Below, piece after piece: positions 7,758 through 16,638 of a stretch of DNA of 64,000 nucleotides. Origin of the DNA: Rhodovulum sp. GTDB taxonomy: Bacteria > Pseudomonadota > Alphaproteobacteria > Rhodobacterales > Rhodobacteraceae. The position numbers were made by a program, and so were the translations under genes. Positions within the stretch are counted from its first letter, which is position 1. Each line of letters starts with the position of its first letter. Where the stretch lies: positions 1-64,000 of the forward strand of contig JACKKC010000012.1 of assembly GCA_020637615.1 (NCBI GenBank), given 5' to 3'. The notes under the pieces are model-generated. The model had not been told where the DNA came from. It saw nothing but the letters and a program-made list of their open reading frames with translations, and made no database searches.

Positions 7758-9190
7758 TCCCCGGTCCCGTGGAAAACGGTGCCCTCGCGGACGACCTGGC
7801 CCGTGTTGGTGTCCTCGAGCACGAGGTCGAGGTCCGTCAGAGCGCCGGCGCCCGCTGCGCTTCCGGTGGGTGCGGTCAGGTAGACGCGCTGGCGGTAGGT
7901 GGCGTCGGCGGGAACGCTGACGTCGAGCCCGTCGACGCCTTCGAGCGTCAGCGCCACCGGATCGGGCGATTCGACCGAGAGGCGGAAGGCCCGGTCGAAG
8001 CCGGTCATGTTGCGCAGGCGGAGCTCGTAGGCGTTGCGCACCGAGCCGTCGGAGAGCACCACGTTGACAGGATTGCGCACGGGCTCGATGGAGAAGGCGA
8101 CATCCGTGCGCAGGAAGAGCGCGGCCAGCAGCCCCAGACCGATGGCCGACCAGAGCACGAAATAGAGGATGACCCGCGGGCGCAGGATCCGCTTCCAGAC
8201 CGGCGCATCCTGGCCGCCGGCGCGCTCGCGCTCGCCGTCGGCGAGCGTGATGTAGTCGATGAGCCCGCGGGGCTTGTTCACCTTCTCCATGACGTCGTCG
8301 CAGGCATCGATGCAGAGCGCGCAGGTGATGCAGGCGAGCTGCTGGCCGTCGCGGATGTCGATGCCCATGGGGCAGACGTTCACGCAGGCATTGCAGTCGA
8401 TGCAATCGCCGAGCTGCTCGGCGCCCGCGGCCTTGCGGTGCTTGCCGCGCGGCTCGCCCCGCCAGTCGCGATAGGCGACGGTGAGCGTCTGCTCGTCCAT
8501 CATCGCGCCCTGGATGCGCGGCCAGGGGCACATGTAGATGCAGACCTGCTCGCGCATGAAGCCGCCGAAGGTGAAGGTCGTCGCGGTCAGGGTCGCCACC
8601 GAGAGATAGGCGACGGCCGGCGCCCTGCCGGTCAGGATCTCGCCGAGCAGGGTGGGCGCATCGGCGAAATAGAAGACCCAGGCGCCGCCGGTCGCCACCG
8701 CGATCAGGAGCCAGACGCTCCATTTGATCGCGCGCAGCCGGATCTTCTTCGCGTCCCAGGGCGCGTTCCAGAGGCGCACGCGCGCGTTGCGGTCGCCCTC
8801 GATCCAGCGCTCGACCAGGATGAAGAGGTCAGTCCAGACGGTCTGCGGGCAGGTATAGCCGCACCAGACCCGCCCGAGCGCCGAGGTGAAGAGGAAGAGC
8901 CCGAGCCCCGCCATGATGAGCAGGCCGGCGACGAAGTAGAATTCCTGCGGCCAGATCTCGATGAAGAAGAAGTAGAAGCGCCGATTCGCCAGATCGACCA
9001 GCACCGCCTGATCGGGCAGCGAGGGGCCGCGGTCCCAGCGGATCCAGGGCGTGATGTAGTAGATCGCCAGCGTGACGCCGAGGATCCACCATTTGAGCGT
9101 GCGGAACTTCCCCGAGACGCGGCGCGGAAAGATCGGTTCGCGGGCGGCAAAGAGGGGCGGCGGGGTCTCGGAAGTGCTGGTCACGATCAC
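7754..9190 (-). CDS. ccoG: Cbb3 oxidase accessory protein CcoG (FixG/RdxA), polyferredoxin
   Basis: 478 residues from ATG 9190. Membrane protein with helices near 34-50, 84-102, 158-175 and 192-210, the CGYTCPQTVW motif (Cys110/Cys114), and two ferredoxin-type clusters: Cys263-266-269-273 and Cys287-290-293-297. A second late transmembrane segment and a C-terminal Ig-like FixG domain follow. It probably acts as a cupric reductase or electron-transfer partner during copper delivery. It heads ccoGHIS; a weak FNR-like sequence lies upstream at 9248-9261. Confidence 0.93.
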   Translation of the reverse strand: MIVTSTSETPPPLFAAREPIFPRRVSGKFRTLKWWILGVTLAIYYITPWIRWDRGPSLPDQAVLVDLANRRFYFFFIEIWPQEFYFVAGLLIMAGLGLFLFTSALGRVWCGYTCPQTVWTDLFILVERWIEGDRNARVRLWNAPWDAKKIRLRAIKWSVWLLIAVATGGAWVFYFADAPTLLGEILTGRAPAVAYLSVATLTATTFTFGGFMREQVCIYMCPWPRIQGAMMDEQTLTVAYRDWRGEPRGKHRKAAGAEQLGDCIDCNACVNVCPMGIDIRDGQQLACITCALCIDACDDVMEKVNKPRGLIDYITLADGERERAGGQDAPVWKRILRPRVILYFVLWSAIGLGLLAALFLRTDVAFSIEPVRNPVNVVLSDGSVRNAYELRLRNMTGFDRAFRLSVESPDPVALTLEGVDGLDVSVPADATYRQRVYLTAPTGSAAGAGALTDLDLVLEDTNTGQVVREGTVFHGTGE

Positions 9191-9247
9191 GCCTTTCGAG
9201 GGCAGCGGCTCCCGTCGGGGACGCCAGAACTTTTGTATCGGAGGAAG

Positions 9248-9261
9248 GTCATCGCGATCAA
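9248..9261 (-). promoter_or_regulatory. Weak FNR-like box upstream of ccoG
   Basis: On the minus strand this reads TTGATCGCGATGAC: one perfect half (TTGAT) and a 3-of-5 second half. It lies 58 bases before the ccoG start, between ccoG and the LysR gene stop. Because ccoNOQP and ccoGHIS are normally co-regulated by FnrL, a separate box here would make sense after the LysR insertion, but the match is poor. Confidence 0.3.
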
Positions 9262-9269
9262 TGGCACGA

Positions 9270-10160
9270 TCACGCCGGCGTGTTCCGGGCCGGGGCCTGG
9301 CGCCGCAGCCAGGCGACGAAGGCCTTGAGCGGAGGGCGCATCACGCCCGGGCGGGTCACGATGTGATAGCCGGCATCGGGGCGCAGATCCTCGAAGAGCA
9401 CCACCAGCCGGCCCTCGGCGACGTCGCGCTCGACAAAGGCCAGCGAGGTCGCGGTGACACCTTCGCCGCTGCGCAGGGCCTCGAGCAGCATGTGGCCGGG
9501 CAGGTGCGTGAGGTTGCCCGTCTTGGGCGCCAGGACGCCGCGCTGGCGCAGCCAGGTCGATATCTCGCTGGTGCCGAGTTCCTGCAGCCAGGGAAGGTCG
9601 AGGATGTCGCGCGGATCGCTGACCTTCCGCGACCCGATCAGCGCGCGGGCGGCGACGATGACGAAATCGGTCGCGAGCAGCGGTTCGGATTGCAGCCCCG
9701 CCCAGTTGCCGTCGCCGAAGCGGATCGCGACGTCGATGCCGCCCGGCGCGAGTTCCACCAGATCCGGCGTCGGGTTGAGCATCAGCACGATCTCGGGATG
9801 GCGGTGGCGGAATTCGGCGATCCGCGGCATGAGCCAGCTCACGGCGAAGGACGGCGTCATGGAGACCTGCAGCGGCCGGGCAGCATCGGCGCCGGTGATC
9901 TCGTCCACGGCGCGGCGCATCGCGGCAAAGGCGGTCTCGAGGGTGGCGGCGAGCTGCAGTCCCGCAGGCGTCAGCATCGTGCCGCGGCCTGCGCGTTCGA
10001 CGAGCGCCGTTCCGAGCCGTTCCTCGAGCGCGCGCACCTGCTGGCTGACCGCGGCATGGCTCACGTTCAGTGCGCTGCCGGCCCGCGCGAAGCTGCCTTC
10101 CTGCGCCAGCGCCGCGAAGGCGCGCAACGCGGCGAGCGGGGGCAGGGTGCGCCAGTCCAT
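9270..10160 (-). CDS. LysR-family transcriptional regulator, GcvA-like
   Basis: 296 residues from ATG 10160 (MDWRTLPPLAALRAF, a typical GcvA-subfamily opening); a longer frame from 10226 adds non-conserved residues. N-terminal winged HTH residues 1-65 with ALAQEGSFARAGSALNVSHAAVSQQVRALE, then a periplasmic-binding-like effector domain. Sits between ccoP and ccoG, diverging from a small ORF at 10262; LysR proteins usually control such a divergent neighbour and themselves. Effector unknown. Its position splitting two gene sets usually contiguous in Rhodobacteraceae is unusual. Confidence 0.88.
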   Translation of the reverse strand: MDWRTLPPLAALRAFAALAQEGSFARAGSALNVSHAAVSQQVRALEERLGTALVERAGRGTMLTPAGLQLAATLETAFAAMRRAVDEITGADAARPLQVSMTPSFAVSWLMPRIAEFRHRHPEIVLMLNPTPDLVELAPGGIDVAIRFGDGNWAGLQSEPLLATDFVIVAARALIGSRKVSDPRDILDLPWLQELGTSEISTWLRQRGVLAPKTGNLTHLPGHMLLEALRSGEGVTATSLAFVERDVAEGRLVVLFEDLRPDAGYHIVTRPGVMRPPLKAFVAWLRRQAPARNTPA

Positions 10161-10261
10161 GGGTAAGCTCACCTTACGGGATGAAACCCTTCCTGACTCC
10201 CATTCCGGCGCGAATTCGTCAAGCATGCAGGCGGATCAAATGCCGGATGGAGGACGACGCG

Positions 10262-10411
10262 ATGTTGAGCATATACGCAAGAACTTTCATGATCGCCACT
10301 CGCACCGATGACGGGCAGCCGCTGGATGCCGCACCCGGCACGCTGGTTCGCCTGTTCGGGCGGCTTCGCGGTCTGGCCGGAGGCCACCCGTCCCGCGCCG
10401 AATCGCGGTGA
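10262..10411 (+). CDS. Small ORF divergent from the LysR gene
   Basis: 49 residues from ATG 10262, preceded at 7 bases by GGAGGA (10249-10254), an excellent ribosome binding site for this start. The peptide MLSIYARTFMIATRTDDGQP continues into a short Arg/Gly-rich tail. No family recognised; similarity to the short basic DUF1127-type proteins that often accompany GcvA-like regulators is only suggestive. The good ribosome binding site and divergent placement are the support. Confidence 0.4.
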   Translation: MLSIYARTFMIATRTDDGQPLDAAPGTLVRLFGRLRGLAGGHPSRAESR

Positions 10412-10458
10412 AGTCGCCCGGCAGGCGGGGCCGGGCCCCGCCAAGCATCGCCGGCCGG

Positions 10459-11328
10459 CTATTCGCCGCCGCCCAGGCCGTGGACGTAGACGGCCACCTT
10501 GCGGATCTCCGCATCGGTCAGGCGGTTCTGGAAGGCGGGCATGATGCCGTAGCGGGCATTGGTGATCGTCGCCACGATGGTGTCCCGATCGCCGCCGTAG
10601 AGCCAGATCCCGTCGGTCAGGTTCGGTGCGCCCTGGTCGCGCATGCCCGTGCCGTCCTCGCCATGGCAGGCCGAGCAGTTGTCGATGAAGGTCTGCTGAT
10701 GGGCGGCCGCGAGATCGGCGTCATGGTCGGCGCCCGAGAGCGAGAGCACGTATTCCGCGAGCCCCGCGATTTCGTCGGCTTCGAGGATGTCGCCGAAGGC
10801 CGGCATCTGGCTGAAGCGCGTGTCGGGGTCGGCCTCGTAGCGGATGCCATGGGTGACCGTCTGATAGATCTCCTCGGTGGTCCCGCCCCAGAGCCAGTCG
10901 TCGTCGACCAGGTTCGGGTAGCCGCCGAGCGCGCCCTGGCCGCCGGCCCCGTGGCATTGCGAGCAATTGTTGCGGAAGACCGCGCCGCCGCCGGCGATGG
11001 CATAGCGCAGCATGTCCGGGTCCTCGGCGATGCTGGCGATGTCGACGCTCATCAGCTGCGCGTCGAGCGGTGCGTTGACAGCCTCGGCCTCGGCGATGTC
11101 CCGCTCGACGGCGCCCCTGCTGGAATAGCCGAGCAGGCCCGGCGTGGCGCCGTTGATCAGCGGCCAGGCCGGCATCAGGAAGAGATAGATGACCCCCCAG
11201 ACGATGGTGGCGTAGAGGGACCAGAGCCACCAGCGCGGCATCGGGGTGTCGAGTTCCTTGATGCCGTCCCATTCGTGACCGGTGGTCTGGGTGTTCGTCG
11301 CCTCGTCGACATCGCGCTTACCGGCCAT
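10459..11328 (-). CDS. ccoP: Cbb3-type cytochrome c oxidase subunit III, CcoP
   Basis: 289 residues from ATG 11328, overlapping ccoQ by 11 bases. Membrane-anchored diheme cytochrome c that feeds electrons to CcoO/CcoN. N-terminal cytoplasmic segment with HEWDGIKELD, one membrane helix (about 36-56, including a WGVIY motif), then two heme c sites: C122SQCH126 and C218SACH222. Length is typical. The stop lies 48 bases beyond the opposing small ORF. It closes the ccoNOQP operon. Confidence 0.95.
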   Translation of the reverse strand: MAGKRDVDEATNTQTTGHEWDGIKELDTPMPRWWLWSLYATIVWGVIYLFLMPAWPLINGATPGLLGYSSRGAVERDIAEAEAVNAPLDAQLMSVDIASIAEDPDMLRYAIAGGGAVFRNNCSQCHGAGGQGALGGYPNLVDDDWLWGGTTEEIYQTVTHGIRYEADPDTRFSQMPAFGDILEADEIAGLAEYVLSLSGADHDADLAAAHQQTFIDNCSACHGEDGTGMRDQGAPNLTDGIWLYGGDRDTIVATITNARYGIMPAFQNRLTDAEIRKVAVYVHGLGGGE

Positions 11329-11500
11329 CGTCTTTGTCCTTGGGCTTGTCTTCGTTGCGGAAGATCATGTTCGCGGTGTCCTTGTAGGTCTTGCTGGAGC
11401 CGGGGCGGAACACCCAGAGGACCACGCCCACGAAGAACAGGAAGATGAGGGCCAGGGCCCAGCTGTCGGCGAAGGCGCGGAGGGTGGAATAGGTCTCCAT
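11318..11500 (-). CDS. ccoQ: Cbb3-type oxidase subunit CcoQ
   Basis: 60 residues from ATG 11500. One transmembrane helix (about residues 14-33, LALIFLFFVGVVLWVFRPG) and a charged cytoplasmic tail ending DKPKDKDDGR. The WVFRPGSSKTYKD stretch after the helix is characteristic. CcoQ stabilises the complex, particularly under oxygen. It lies 10 bases after ccoO and overlaps ccoP, as expected for a translationally coupled operon. Confidence 0.92.
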   Translation of the reverse strand: METYSTLRAFADSWALALIFLFFVGVVLWVFRPGSSKTYKDTANMIFRNEDKPKDKDDGR

Positions 11501-11510
11501 CCCGCAGCCC

Positions 11511-12338
11511 TCACCGGCTGGCGTCCGGCTCGAAGGTCGAGAAGTCGACGAGCGTGCCGAGCATCTGCAGATAGGCGATCACCGCGTCGAGCTCGCTCTC
11601 GCCGGGAGTCCCGTCGAAATTGCGCGCCTGCGCCTTGGGATAGCGGGTGAGAAGCGCGTCGACGTCGCCGGTATCAGGATCGGCCTGGGTGCGGAAATCG
11701 GCGCGTGCCTCGGCCAGCATCTCGTCCGTATAGGGAACCCCGGAGGCCCGGTTGGCACGCATGACCGCCTCGATGTTCTCCGAGCCGATCGGCGTGCGAG
11801 CGAGCCAGGGATAGGCCGGCATGATCGATTCGGGGACGAGATCCCGGGGGTTCTCGAAATGCGCCCGATGCCAGTCGTCGGAATAGCGCCCGCCGATCCG
11901 CGCGAGATCCGGTCCGGTTCGCTTCGAGCCCCACTGGAAGGGGTGGTCGTACATCGATTCCGCGGCCAGCGAATAGTGTCCGTAGCGCTGGACCTCGTCG
12001 CGCATCACGCGGATCATCTGGCTGTGGCAGACGTAGCAGCCTTCGCGGACGTAGATGTTGCGCCCCGCAAGCTCGAGCGGTGAATAGGGCCGCATGCCGT
12101 CCACCTCCTCGATGGTGTTGTCGAGGTAGAAGAGTGGCACGATCTGCACGATCCCGCCAATGGACACCACGATTAGGCTGAAGACGAGCAGGAGAAAGGC
12201 GTTCCGCTCGATCAGGGCGTGATTGCGCAATACCCAGCCGCGTTGCGGGGTCTCGTGGGCGGCCTCCTCGGAGGCATCCGAGGCCGCGGAGACGTCCGGA
12301 TCCTGCTCGGCGCCGTGGTTCTTGTCGTTGTCGGCCAT
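11511..12338 (-). CDS. ccoO: Cbb3-type cytochrome c oxidase subunit II, CcoO
   Basis: 275 residues from ATG 12338. Monoheme cytochrome c subunit with one membrane helix (about 47-70) and heme motif C101YVCH105 followed by the conserved [18 protein letters not shown] and [20 protein letters not shown] blocks. It starts with about 30 acidic, probably disordered residues before RNHALIERN, making it longer than the usual near-240-residue CcoO. It sits 12 bases after ccoN. Confidence 0.95.
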   Translation of the reverse strand: MADNDKNHGAEQDPDVSAASDASEEAAHETPQRGWVLRNHALIERNAFLLLVFSLIVVSIGGIVQIVPLFYLDNTIEEVDGMRPYSPLELAGRNIYVREGCYVCHSQMIRVMRDEVQRYGHYSLAAESMYDHPFQWGSKRTGPDLARIGGRYSDDWHRAHFENPRDLVPESIMPAYPWLARTPIGSENIEAVMRANRASGVPYTDEMLAEARADFRTQADPDTGDVDALLTRYPKAQARNFDGTPGESELDAVIAYLQMLGTLVDFSTFEPDASR

Positions 12339-12350
12339 GCCGCCGCCCCC

Positions 12351-13961
12351 CTATTCGGCCGGAACCGGGCGGGCGGAGGCGGTTTCGCCTGCGCCGACGG
12401 CGGTCTTCCAGAGATTGTAGGCCATGATCAATGCGCCGGTCAGGAACAGCGCCCCGCCCAGCGCGCGCACGACGTACATCGGGAACTTGGCCGCGACGGT
12501 GTCGGCGAACGAGTTCACCAGGAAGCCCTGCGCGTCGACCTCGCGCCACATCAGCCCTTCCATGATGCCGGTGACCCACATCGAGGCGGCGTAGAGCACG
12601 ATGCCGATCGTCGCGAGCCAGAAGTGCCAGGAGACGAGGCTGATCGAATAGAGCCGCTCGCGGTTCCAGAGGCGCGGCACGAGGTAGTAGAGCGCGCCGA
12701 AGGTGATCATGCCGTTCCAGCCGAGCGCGCCGGAATGCACGTGGCCGATGGTCCAGTCCGTGTAGTGGCTGAGCGAGTTGACCGAGCGGATCGACATCAT
12801 CGGGCCCTCGAAGGTCGCCATGCCGTAGAAGCCGACCGAGACCACCAGCATGCGGAGCACCGGGTCGGTCCGGAGCTTGTCCCAGGCGCCCTGCAGGGTC
12901 ATCAGGCCGTTGATCATCCCACCCCAGGACGGCATCCAGAGGATTATCGACATCACCATGCCCAGCACCTGCGCCCAGTCGGGCAGGGCGGTGTAGTGCA
13001 GGTGATGCGGGCCGGCCCAGATGTAGAGGAAGATCAGCGCCCAGAAATGGATGATCGAGAGCTTGTAGGAATAGACCGGCCGGTCGGCCTGCTTGGGGAT
13101 GAAGTAGTACATCATCCCGAGGAATCCCGCGGTCAGGAAGAAGCCGACGGCGTTGTGGCCGTACCACCATTGCACCATGGCACCCTGGACGCCAGGGAAG
13201 AGGATGACCGATTGCGACGACCAGATCGAGACCGGGATCGCGATGTTGTTGACCACATGCAGCATCGCGATGGTCACGATGAAGGCGAGGAAGAACCAGT
13301 TGGCGACGTAGATATGCGGCTCGCGGCGCTTGACGATCGTGCCGAGGTAGATCGCGAGATAGGCGACCCAGACGATCGTCAGCCACAGATCGACGTACCA
13401 TTCCGGCTCGGCGTATTCCTTGGACTGGGTGCTGCCCAGGACGTAGCCGGTCGCGGCCAGGACGATGAAGAGCTGATAGCCCCAGAAGACGAACCAGGCG
13501 AGGTTCCTGCCGCCCCAGAGCGGCGCGGCGCAGGTGCGCTGCACGATGTAGAACGAGGTGGCGATCAGGGCATTGCCGCCGAAGGCGAAGATCACCGCCG
13601 AGGTATGCAGCGGGCGCAGCCGGCCGAAGCTGGTCCAGGGCAGGTCCCAGTTGAGCAGGGGGAAGGCCAGCTGGAAGGCGATGTAGGTCCCGGCGAGGAA
13701 GCCGACGACGCCCCAGAGGGTCGTCGCGATCACGCCCGCGCGGACCACGTCGTCGTTGTAGCCGGTCTCGGGGCGCGGGCCGTCGATGGCGTACCGGTCC
13801 CGTCCGCCGGCCCGGCGGATCGACCAGATGAAGAGGCCGGCCGAGAGCAGCGCGAGCAGGAGCGCGTGGACCTGGTAGACGAGGTCGGTCCCCCAGTTCG
13901 CCGCCATCGCGAACAGCAGAGTCAGGATCCCCAGGGCCGCAATCTTCGCCGCGTCAATCAT
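12351..13961 (-). CDS. ccoN: Cbb3-type cytochrome c oxidase subunit I, CcoN
   Basis: 536 residues from ATG 13961 with AGGGA close upstream; an extension to 13997 is unlikely. Catalytic heme-copper subunit that reduces oxygen to water and pumps protons. Twelve or more membrane helices; landmarks are [20 protein letters not shown] (heme b His), [13 protein letters not shown] (CuB His and the cross-linked Tyr region), WAGPHHLHY (CuB His pair) and [16 protein letters not shown] (heme ligands). First gene of ccoNOQP; an FNR box lies about 93 bases upstream. Confidence 0.96.
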   Translation of the reverse strand: MIDAAKIAALGILTLLFAMAANWGTDLVYQVHALLLALLSAGLFIWSIRRAGGRDRYAIDGPRPETGYNDDVVRAGVIATTLWGVVGFLAGTYIAFQLAFPLLNWDLPWTSFGRLRPLHTSAVIFAFGGNALIATSFYIVQRTCAAPLWGGRNLAWFVFWGYQLFIVLAATGYVLGSTQSKEYAEPEWYVDLWLTIVWVAYLAIYLGTIVKRREPHIYVANWFFLAFIVTIAMLHVVNNIAIPVSIWSSQSVILFPGVQGAMVQWWYGHNAVGFFLTAGFLGMMYYFIPKQADRPVYSYKLSIIHFWALIFLYIWAGPHHLHYTALPDWAQVLGMVMSIILWMPSWGGMINGLMTLQGAWDKLRTDPVLRMLVVSVGFYGMATFEGPMMSIRSVNSLSHYTDWTIGHVHSGALGWNGMITFGALYYLVPRLWNRERLYSISLVSWHFWLATIGIVLYAASMWVTGIMEGLMWREVDAQGFLVNSFADTVAAKFPMYVVRALGGALFLTGALIMAYNLWKTAVGAGETASARPVPAE

Positions 13962-14053
13962 GTCGTTCCCTGTCCCGTGTCGGCGCCGGACCCGCATCCG
14001 GCAGCGATGCCCCTAGAATGGCGCACGCATGCAACGCATTGTCCAGACCCGCA

Positions 14054-14067
14054 TTGATTCAGGTCAA
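14054..14067. promoter_or_regulatory. FNR/FnrL box upstream of ccoN
   Basis: TTGATTCAGGTCAA matches TTGAT-N4-(A/G)TCAA, the FnrL pattern of Rhodobacteraceae. Its centre is about 100 bases before the ccoN ATG, which allows a class II position at -41.5 with a 5' leader of roughly 60 bases. It is the expected activator site for low-oxygen expression of ccoNOQP; it lies in the 3'-side spacer behind fnrL. Confidence 0.75.
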
Positions 14068-14175
14068 GGCGCCGGCAAGCCACACCACCGGACACACCTT
14101 GCCCGCCTCGGCCCGATCGGCGCAAGCGAAAGAGATGATCGGCGATGGTGTTTGTCGGCGCTGCCGCCGAGCGCG

Positions 14176-14925
14176 TCAGACCAGCACGCCGCCGTCGGCG
14201 TCGTCGCCCGACTGGTCGATGAGCTTGGCGAAGTCGGGCACATGGACCATGCGGTTGTCGCCCAGCTCGATCAGGCCCTGGCGGCGCAGCGCGGAGATCT
14301 GCCGGCTGACGGTCTCGATGGTCAGGCCGAGGTAGTCGGCCATCGCCTCGCGGGTGATGTGGAGGGGGAAGCTCAGCCCGTCCCGCGGGACATGGCGGTG
14401 AAGCTCCGCGTCGCGCCGGGCCATGATGACGAAGAGGCTGGCGATCTTCTCGCGCGCGGTCTTGCGCCCGAGAAGCAGCATCCATTCCCGTGCGGCATCG
14501 AGCTCGTCGAGGGTCATCTCCAGCAGCCGGTGTTCGATATGCGGGCTCCGGCCGACCATGCGCTCGAATTCGCTCTTGTTGAACATGCACAAGGTGATCT
14601 CGGTCGCGGCCACCACGTCGAAGGACAGGCCCGCCCGGCCCGGACGACCGACGAAATCCGACGGCAGCAGCAGGCCGACCATCTGCCGGCGGCCGTCAGG
14701 CAGGGTGCTGGAGAGCATCGCCACGCCGTCGACCACCGATCCGACGAGCGGCATATGCTCGCCCGCCCAGGCGATGGTCTCGCCGGGCGCATAGGTGCGG
14801 TAGGTCTTGATGCGCTCGAGCTCCTCGAAATCCTTCGCCTCGCAATGCGAGCAGACCGCCCGATACCGAATCGGGCAATCCGCGCATCGCGTCTGGACAG
14901 GCCTGTGGGTTGCGCCGGCCGCCAT
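14176..14925 (-). CDS. fnrL: Crp/Fnr-family anaerobic regulator FnrL
   Basis: 249 residues from ATG 14925. Oxygen-sensing activator with a 4Fe-4S cluster. Candidate ligands Cys14, Cys17, Cys25 and Cys28 lie in the N-terminal CADC...CSHC pattern, with a further Cys in the beta-barrel (ITLCMF). An effector beta-roll, a dimer helix (DELDAAREWMLLLGRKTAREK) and a C-terminal HTH with the FNR recognition residues E-T-V-S-R (LTIETVSRQISAL) follow. It neighbours ccoNOQP and hemN, both with FNR boxes, and the perfect box at 14971 suggests autoregulation. Confidence 0.93.
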   Translation of the reverse strand: MAAGATHRPVQTRCADCPIRYRAVCSHCEAKDFEELERIKTYRTYAPGETIAWAGEHMPLVGSVVDGVAMLSSTLPDGRRQMVGLLLPSDFVGRPGRAGLSFDVVAATEITLCMFNKSEFERMVGRSPHIEHRLLEMTLDELDAAREWMLLLGRKTAREKIASLFVIMARRDAELHRHVPRDGLSFPLHITREAMADYLGLTIETVSRQISALRRQGLIELGDNRMVHVPDFAKLIDQSGDDADGGVLV

Positions 14926-14970
14926 CGTTCCCCGTCCTCTCCCGTCAGATCTTCCGATTTATATATGCGT

Positions 14971-14984
14971 TTGATCTCGATCAA
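14971..14984. promoter_or_regulatory. Perfect palindromic FNR box shared by fnrL and hemN
   Basis: TTGATCTCGATCAA is a full two-fold symmetric FNR site. It sits between divergent genes, 45 bases before the fnrL ATG and 36 bases before the hemN ATG. For hemN the short distance would put it near the promoter as an activator site; for fnrL it could give negative or positive autoregulation. Best regulatory match in the window. Confidence 0.85.
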
Positions 14985-15020
14985 GGAAGACCGCCAGAGG
15001 CGGAGAGCACCGTTCGAGGC

Positions 15021-16376
15021 ATGGCCAGGCGCGATCTTCTCATCGAGTCCGGAATGCTCGACCGGAAGGTACCGAGATATCTGAGTTATCCGACGGCGGC
15101 GCAGTTCCACGAGGGCATCGGCGCCGCGCAATTCGATCTCTGGACCGAGGGTCTGACGCCGGGGTCGCGCGTGGATCTCTATGTCCATATCCCCTTCTGC
15201 CCGGAGCTCTGCTGGTTCTGCGCCTGCCGCACCCAGGGCGCTCCCTCCGCCCGCGCGGTCGGCGGCTACCTCGATGCGCTCCACCGGGAAATCGAGCTGG
15301 TCGGGGCGCGGATGCCTGCCGGCGTGACGGTGGCTTCGATCCATTGGGGCGGCGGATCGCCGACGATCCTGCAGCCGGCGCAGATCGAGGCACTCGCGGC
15401 CCGGTTGCGCAGCGCCCTGCCGGTCGAGCCCGGGACGGCGTTCCGGGTGGAGGTCGATCCGCGGCATCTGCAGCCCGCCGGGGCCGATGCCCTGGCGAAG
15501 GCCGGCATGACCGGCGCGCTCCTGGGAGTGCTCGATTTCGCGCCGGAGGTGCAACAGGCCGTCGGCCGGCGCCAGTCGGTGGCGCAAACCGAGGCGGCGG
15601 TGGCGATGCTGCGGAGCCGTGGCGTCGGTTCGGTCGGGGTCGAGCTCGTCTATGGGCTCCCGCATCAGAGCATCCGGAGCCTGTCGGAGACCCTGGCGTG
15701 CGTTCTGGCGCTGGCGCCCGACCGAATCGCCGCCTTCGGCTATGCGCATGTTCCCTGGATGGCCAAGCGCCAGCGCATGATCGAGGATCGCCACCTGCCC
15801 GGCCTCGCGGCGCGGCTGGCGCTGCACGAGGCCGCCTTCGGCGCGATCCTCGCCGGGGGATATCTGCCGGTCGGGATCGACCATTTCGCGCGTCCGGGGG
15901 ATCCGCTCGCCCGCGCCGCCGCGAGCGGTGGGCTTCGGCGGGGCTTCTGCGGCTATTCGGCGGGCTCGGGGGACGCGCTGATCGGCCTCGGCGTCTCGTC
16001 GATCTCGCGCTTTCCGCAGGGCTTCGTGCAGAACACGCTTCAGACGGGCGTCTATCGGTCGCGGCTCGCGGAGGGCCGGAGCGCGAGCCGGCGCGGGATC
16101 GCGCTCGGGCTCGAGGACAGGGTGCGCGCCCGGGCGATCGAGATGCTGATGTGCGATTTCCGGCTGGATCTGGATGCGCTCCGGGCGCAGTTCGGCGATT
16201 TCGCCCGCCTGCTCGAACGCGGCATCGCGCTCGCCGCGGACCGATTCGGCAGCGCGGTGCGGCGGCGCGGCGGGGGGCTCGAGATTGTTGCGGACGGACC
16301 GTTGCTGGCGCGGCTGGTCGCGCAGACCTTCGACGTCTATCCCGCCTCCCCGGCGCGTCTCGTGCTCGCGGTCTGA
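15021..16376 (+). CDS. hemN: Oxygen-independent coproporphyrinogen III oxidase (radical SAM)
   Basis: 451 residues, start ATG 15021 (MARRDLLIESGML). Catalyses two oxidative decarboxylations of coproporphyrinogen III to protoporphyrinogen IX under low oxygen. Radical-SAM cluster C60PELC64WFC67 follows HIPF; GGGSPTIL (SAM binding) and DPRHL lie downstream; the opening KVPRYLSYPTA is the HemN-specific N-terminus. It is divergent from fnrL with a perfect FNR box between, matching heme supply for cbb3 oxidase and micro-oxic growth. An upstream frame start at 14910 would run through the FNR box and is rejected. Confidence 0.93.
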   Translation: MARRDLLIESGMLDRKVPRYLSYPTAAQFHEGIGAAQFDLWTEGLTPGSRVDLYVHIPFCPELCWFCACRTQGAPSARAVGGYLDALHREIELVGARMPAGVTVASIHWGGGSPTILQPAQIEALAARLRSALPVEPGTAFRVEVDPRHLQPAGADALAKAGMTGALLGVLDFAPEVQQAVGRRQSVAQTEAAVAMLRSRGVGSVGVELVYGLPHQSIRSLSETLACVLALAPDRIAAFGYAHVPWMAKRQRMIEDRHLPGLAARLALHEAAFGAILAGGYLPVGIDHFARPGDPLARAAASGGLRRGFCGYSAGSGDALIGLGVSSISRFPQGFVQNTLQTGVYRSRLAEGRSASRRGIALGLEDRVRARAIEMLMCDFRLDLDALRAQFGDFARLLERGIALAADRFGSAVRRRGGGLEIVADGPLLARLVAQTFDVYPASPARLVLAV

Positions 16377-16549
16377 TGCCGGCCCCCGAGGGGCAGGTCA
16401 GGACCCAGCGCGCTTCTTCTCGAGATTCCTTCGTCCGAATTCCAGGCGGGCGCTTCATGGGACCGCCGCCCGACCGGCTCGGCCCGCCGAGATCGGATTT
16501 GTCCCGGCGCGGCGATCGGTCTTGCGCCGCCGCCACGCCGGCCGGGGTG

Positions 16550-16568
16550 GCGTTTCACGATGAAACGC
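16550..16568. terminator. Hairpin between convergent hemN and enolase-family gene
   Basis: GCGTTTCA-CGA-TGAAACGC is a perfect 8-bp stem with a 3-base loop in the 262-base convergent gap. There is no strong T-run on either side, so it may be a weak bidirectional terminator or an operator-like palindrome. A smaller GCCCC/GGGGC hairpin (16382-16394) lies just behind the hemN stop. Confidence 0.4.
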
Positions 16569-16638
16569 TATTCAACGAATTGTAATTGAACAGATTTTTC
16601 GATCTCGGTCGGCCGACCCGTCCAAACCGGAGCTCGTA

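Noticed and set aside
12219..14057. Long plus-strand frame across ccoN/ccoO
   Set aside because: Asp/His/Arg-rich shadow of intact cco genes with no protein-like features.
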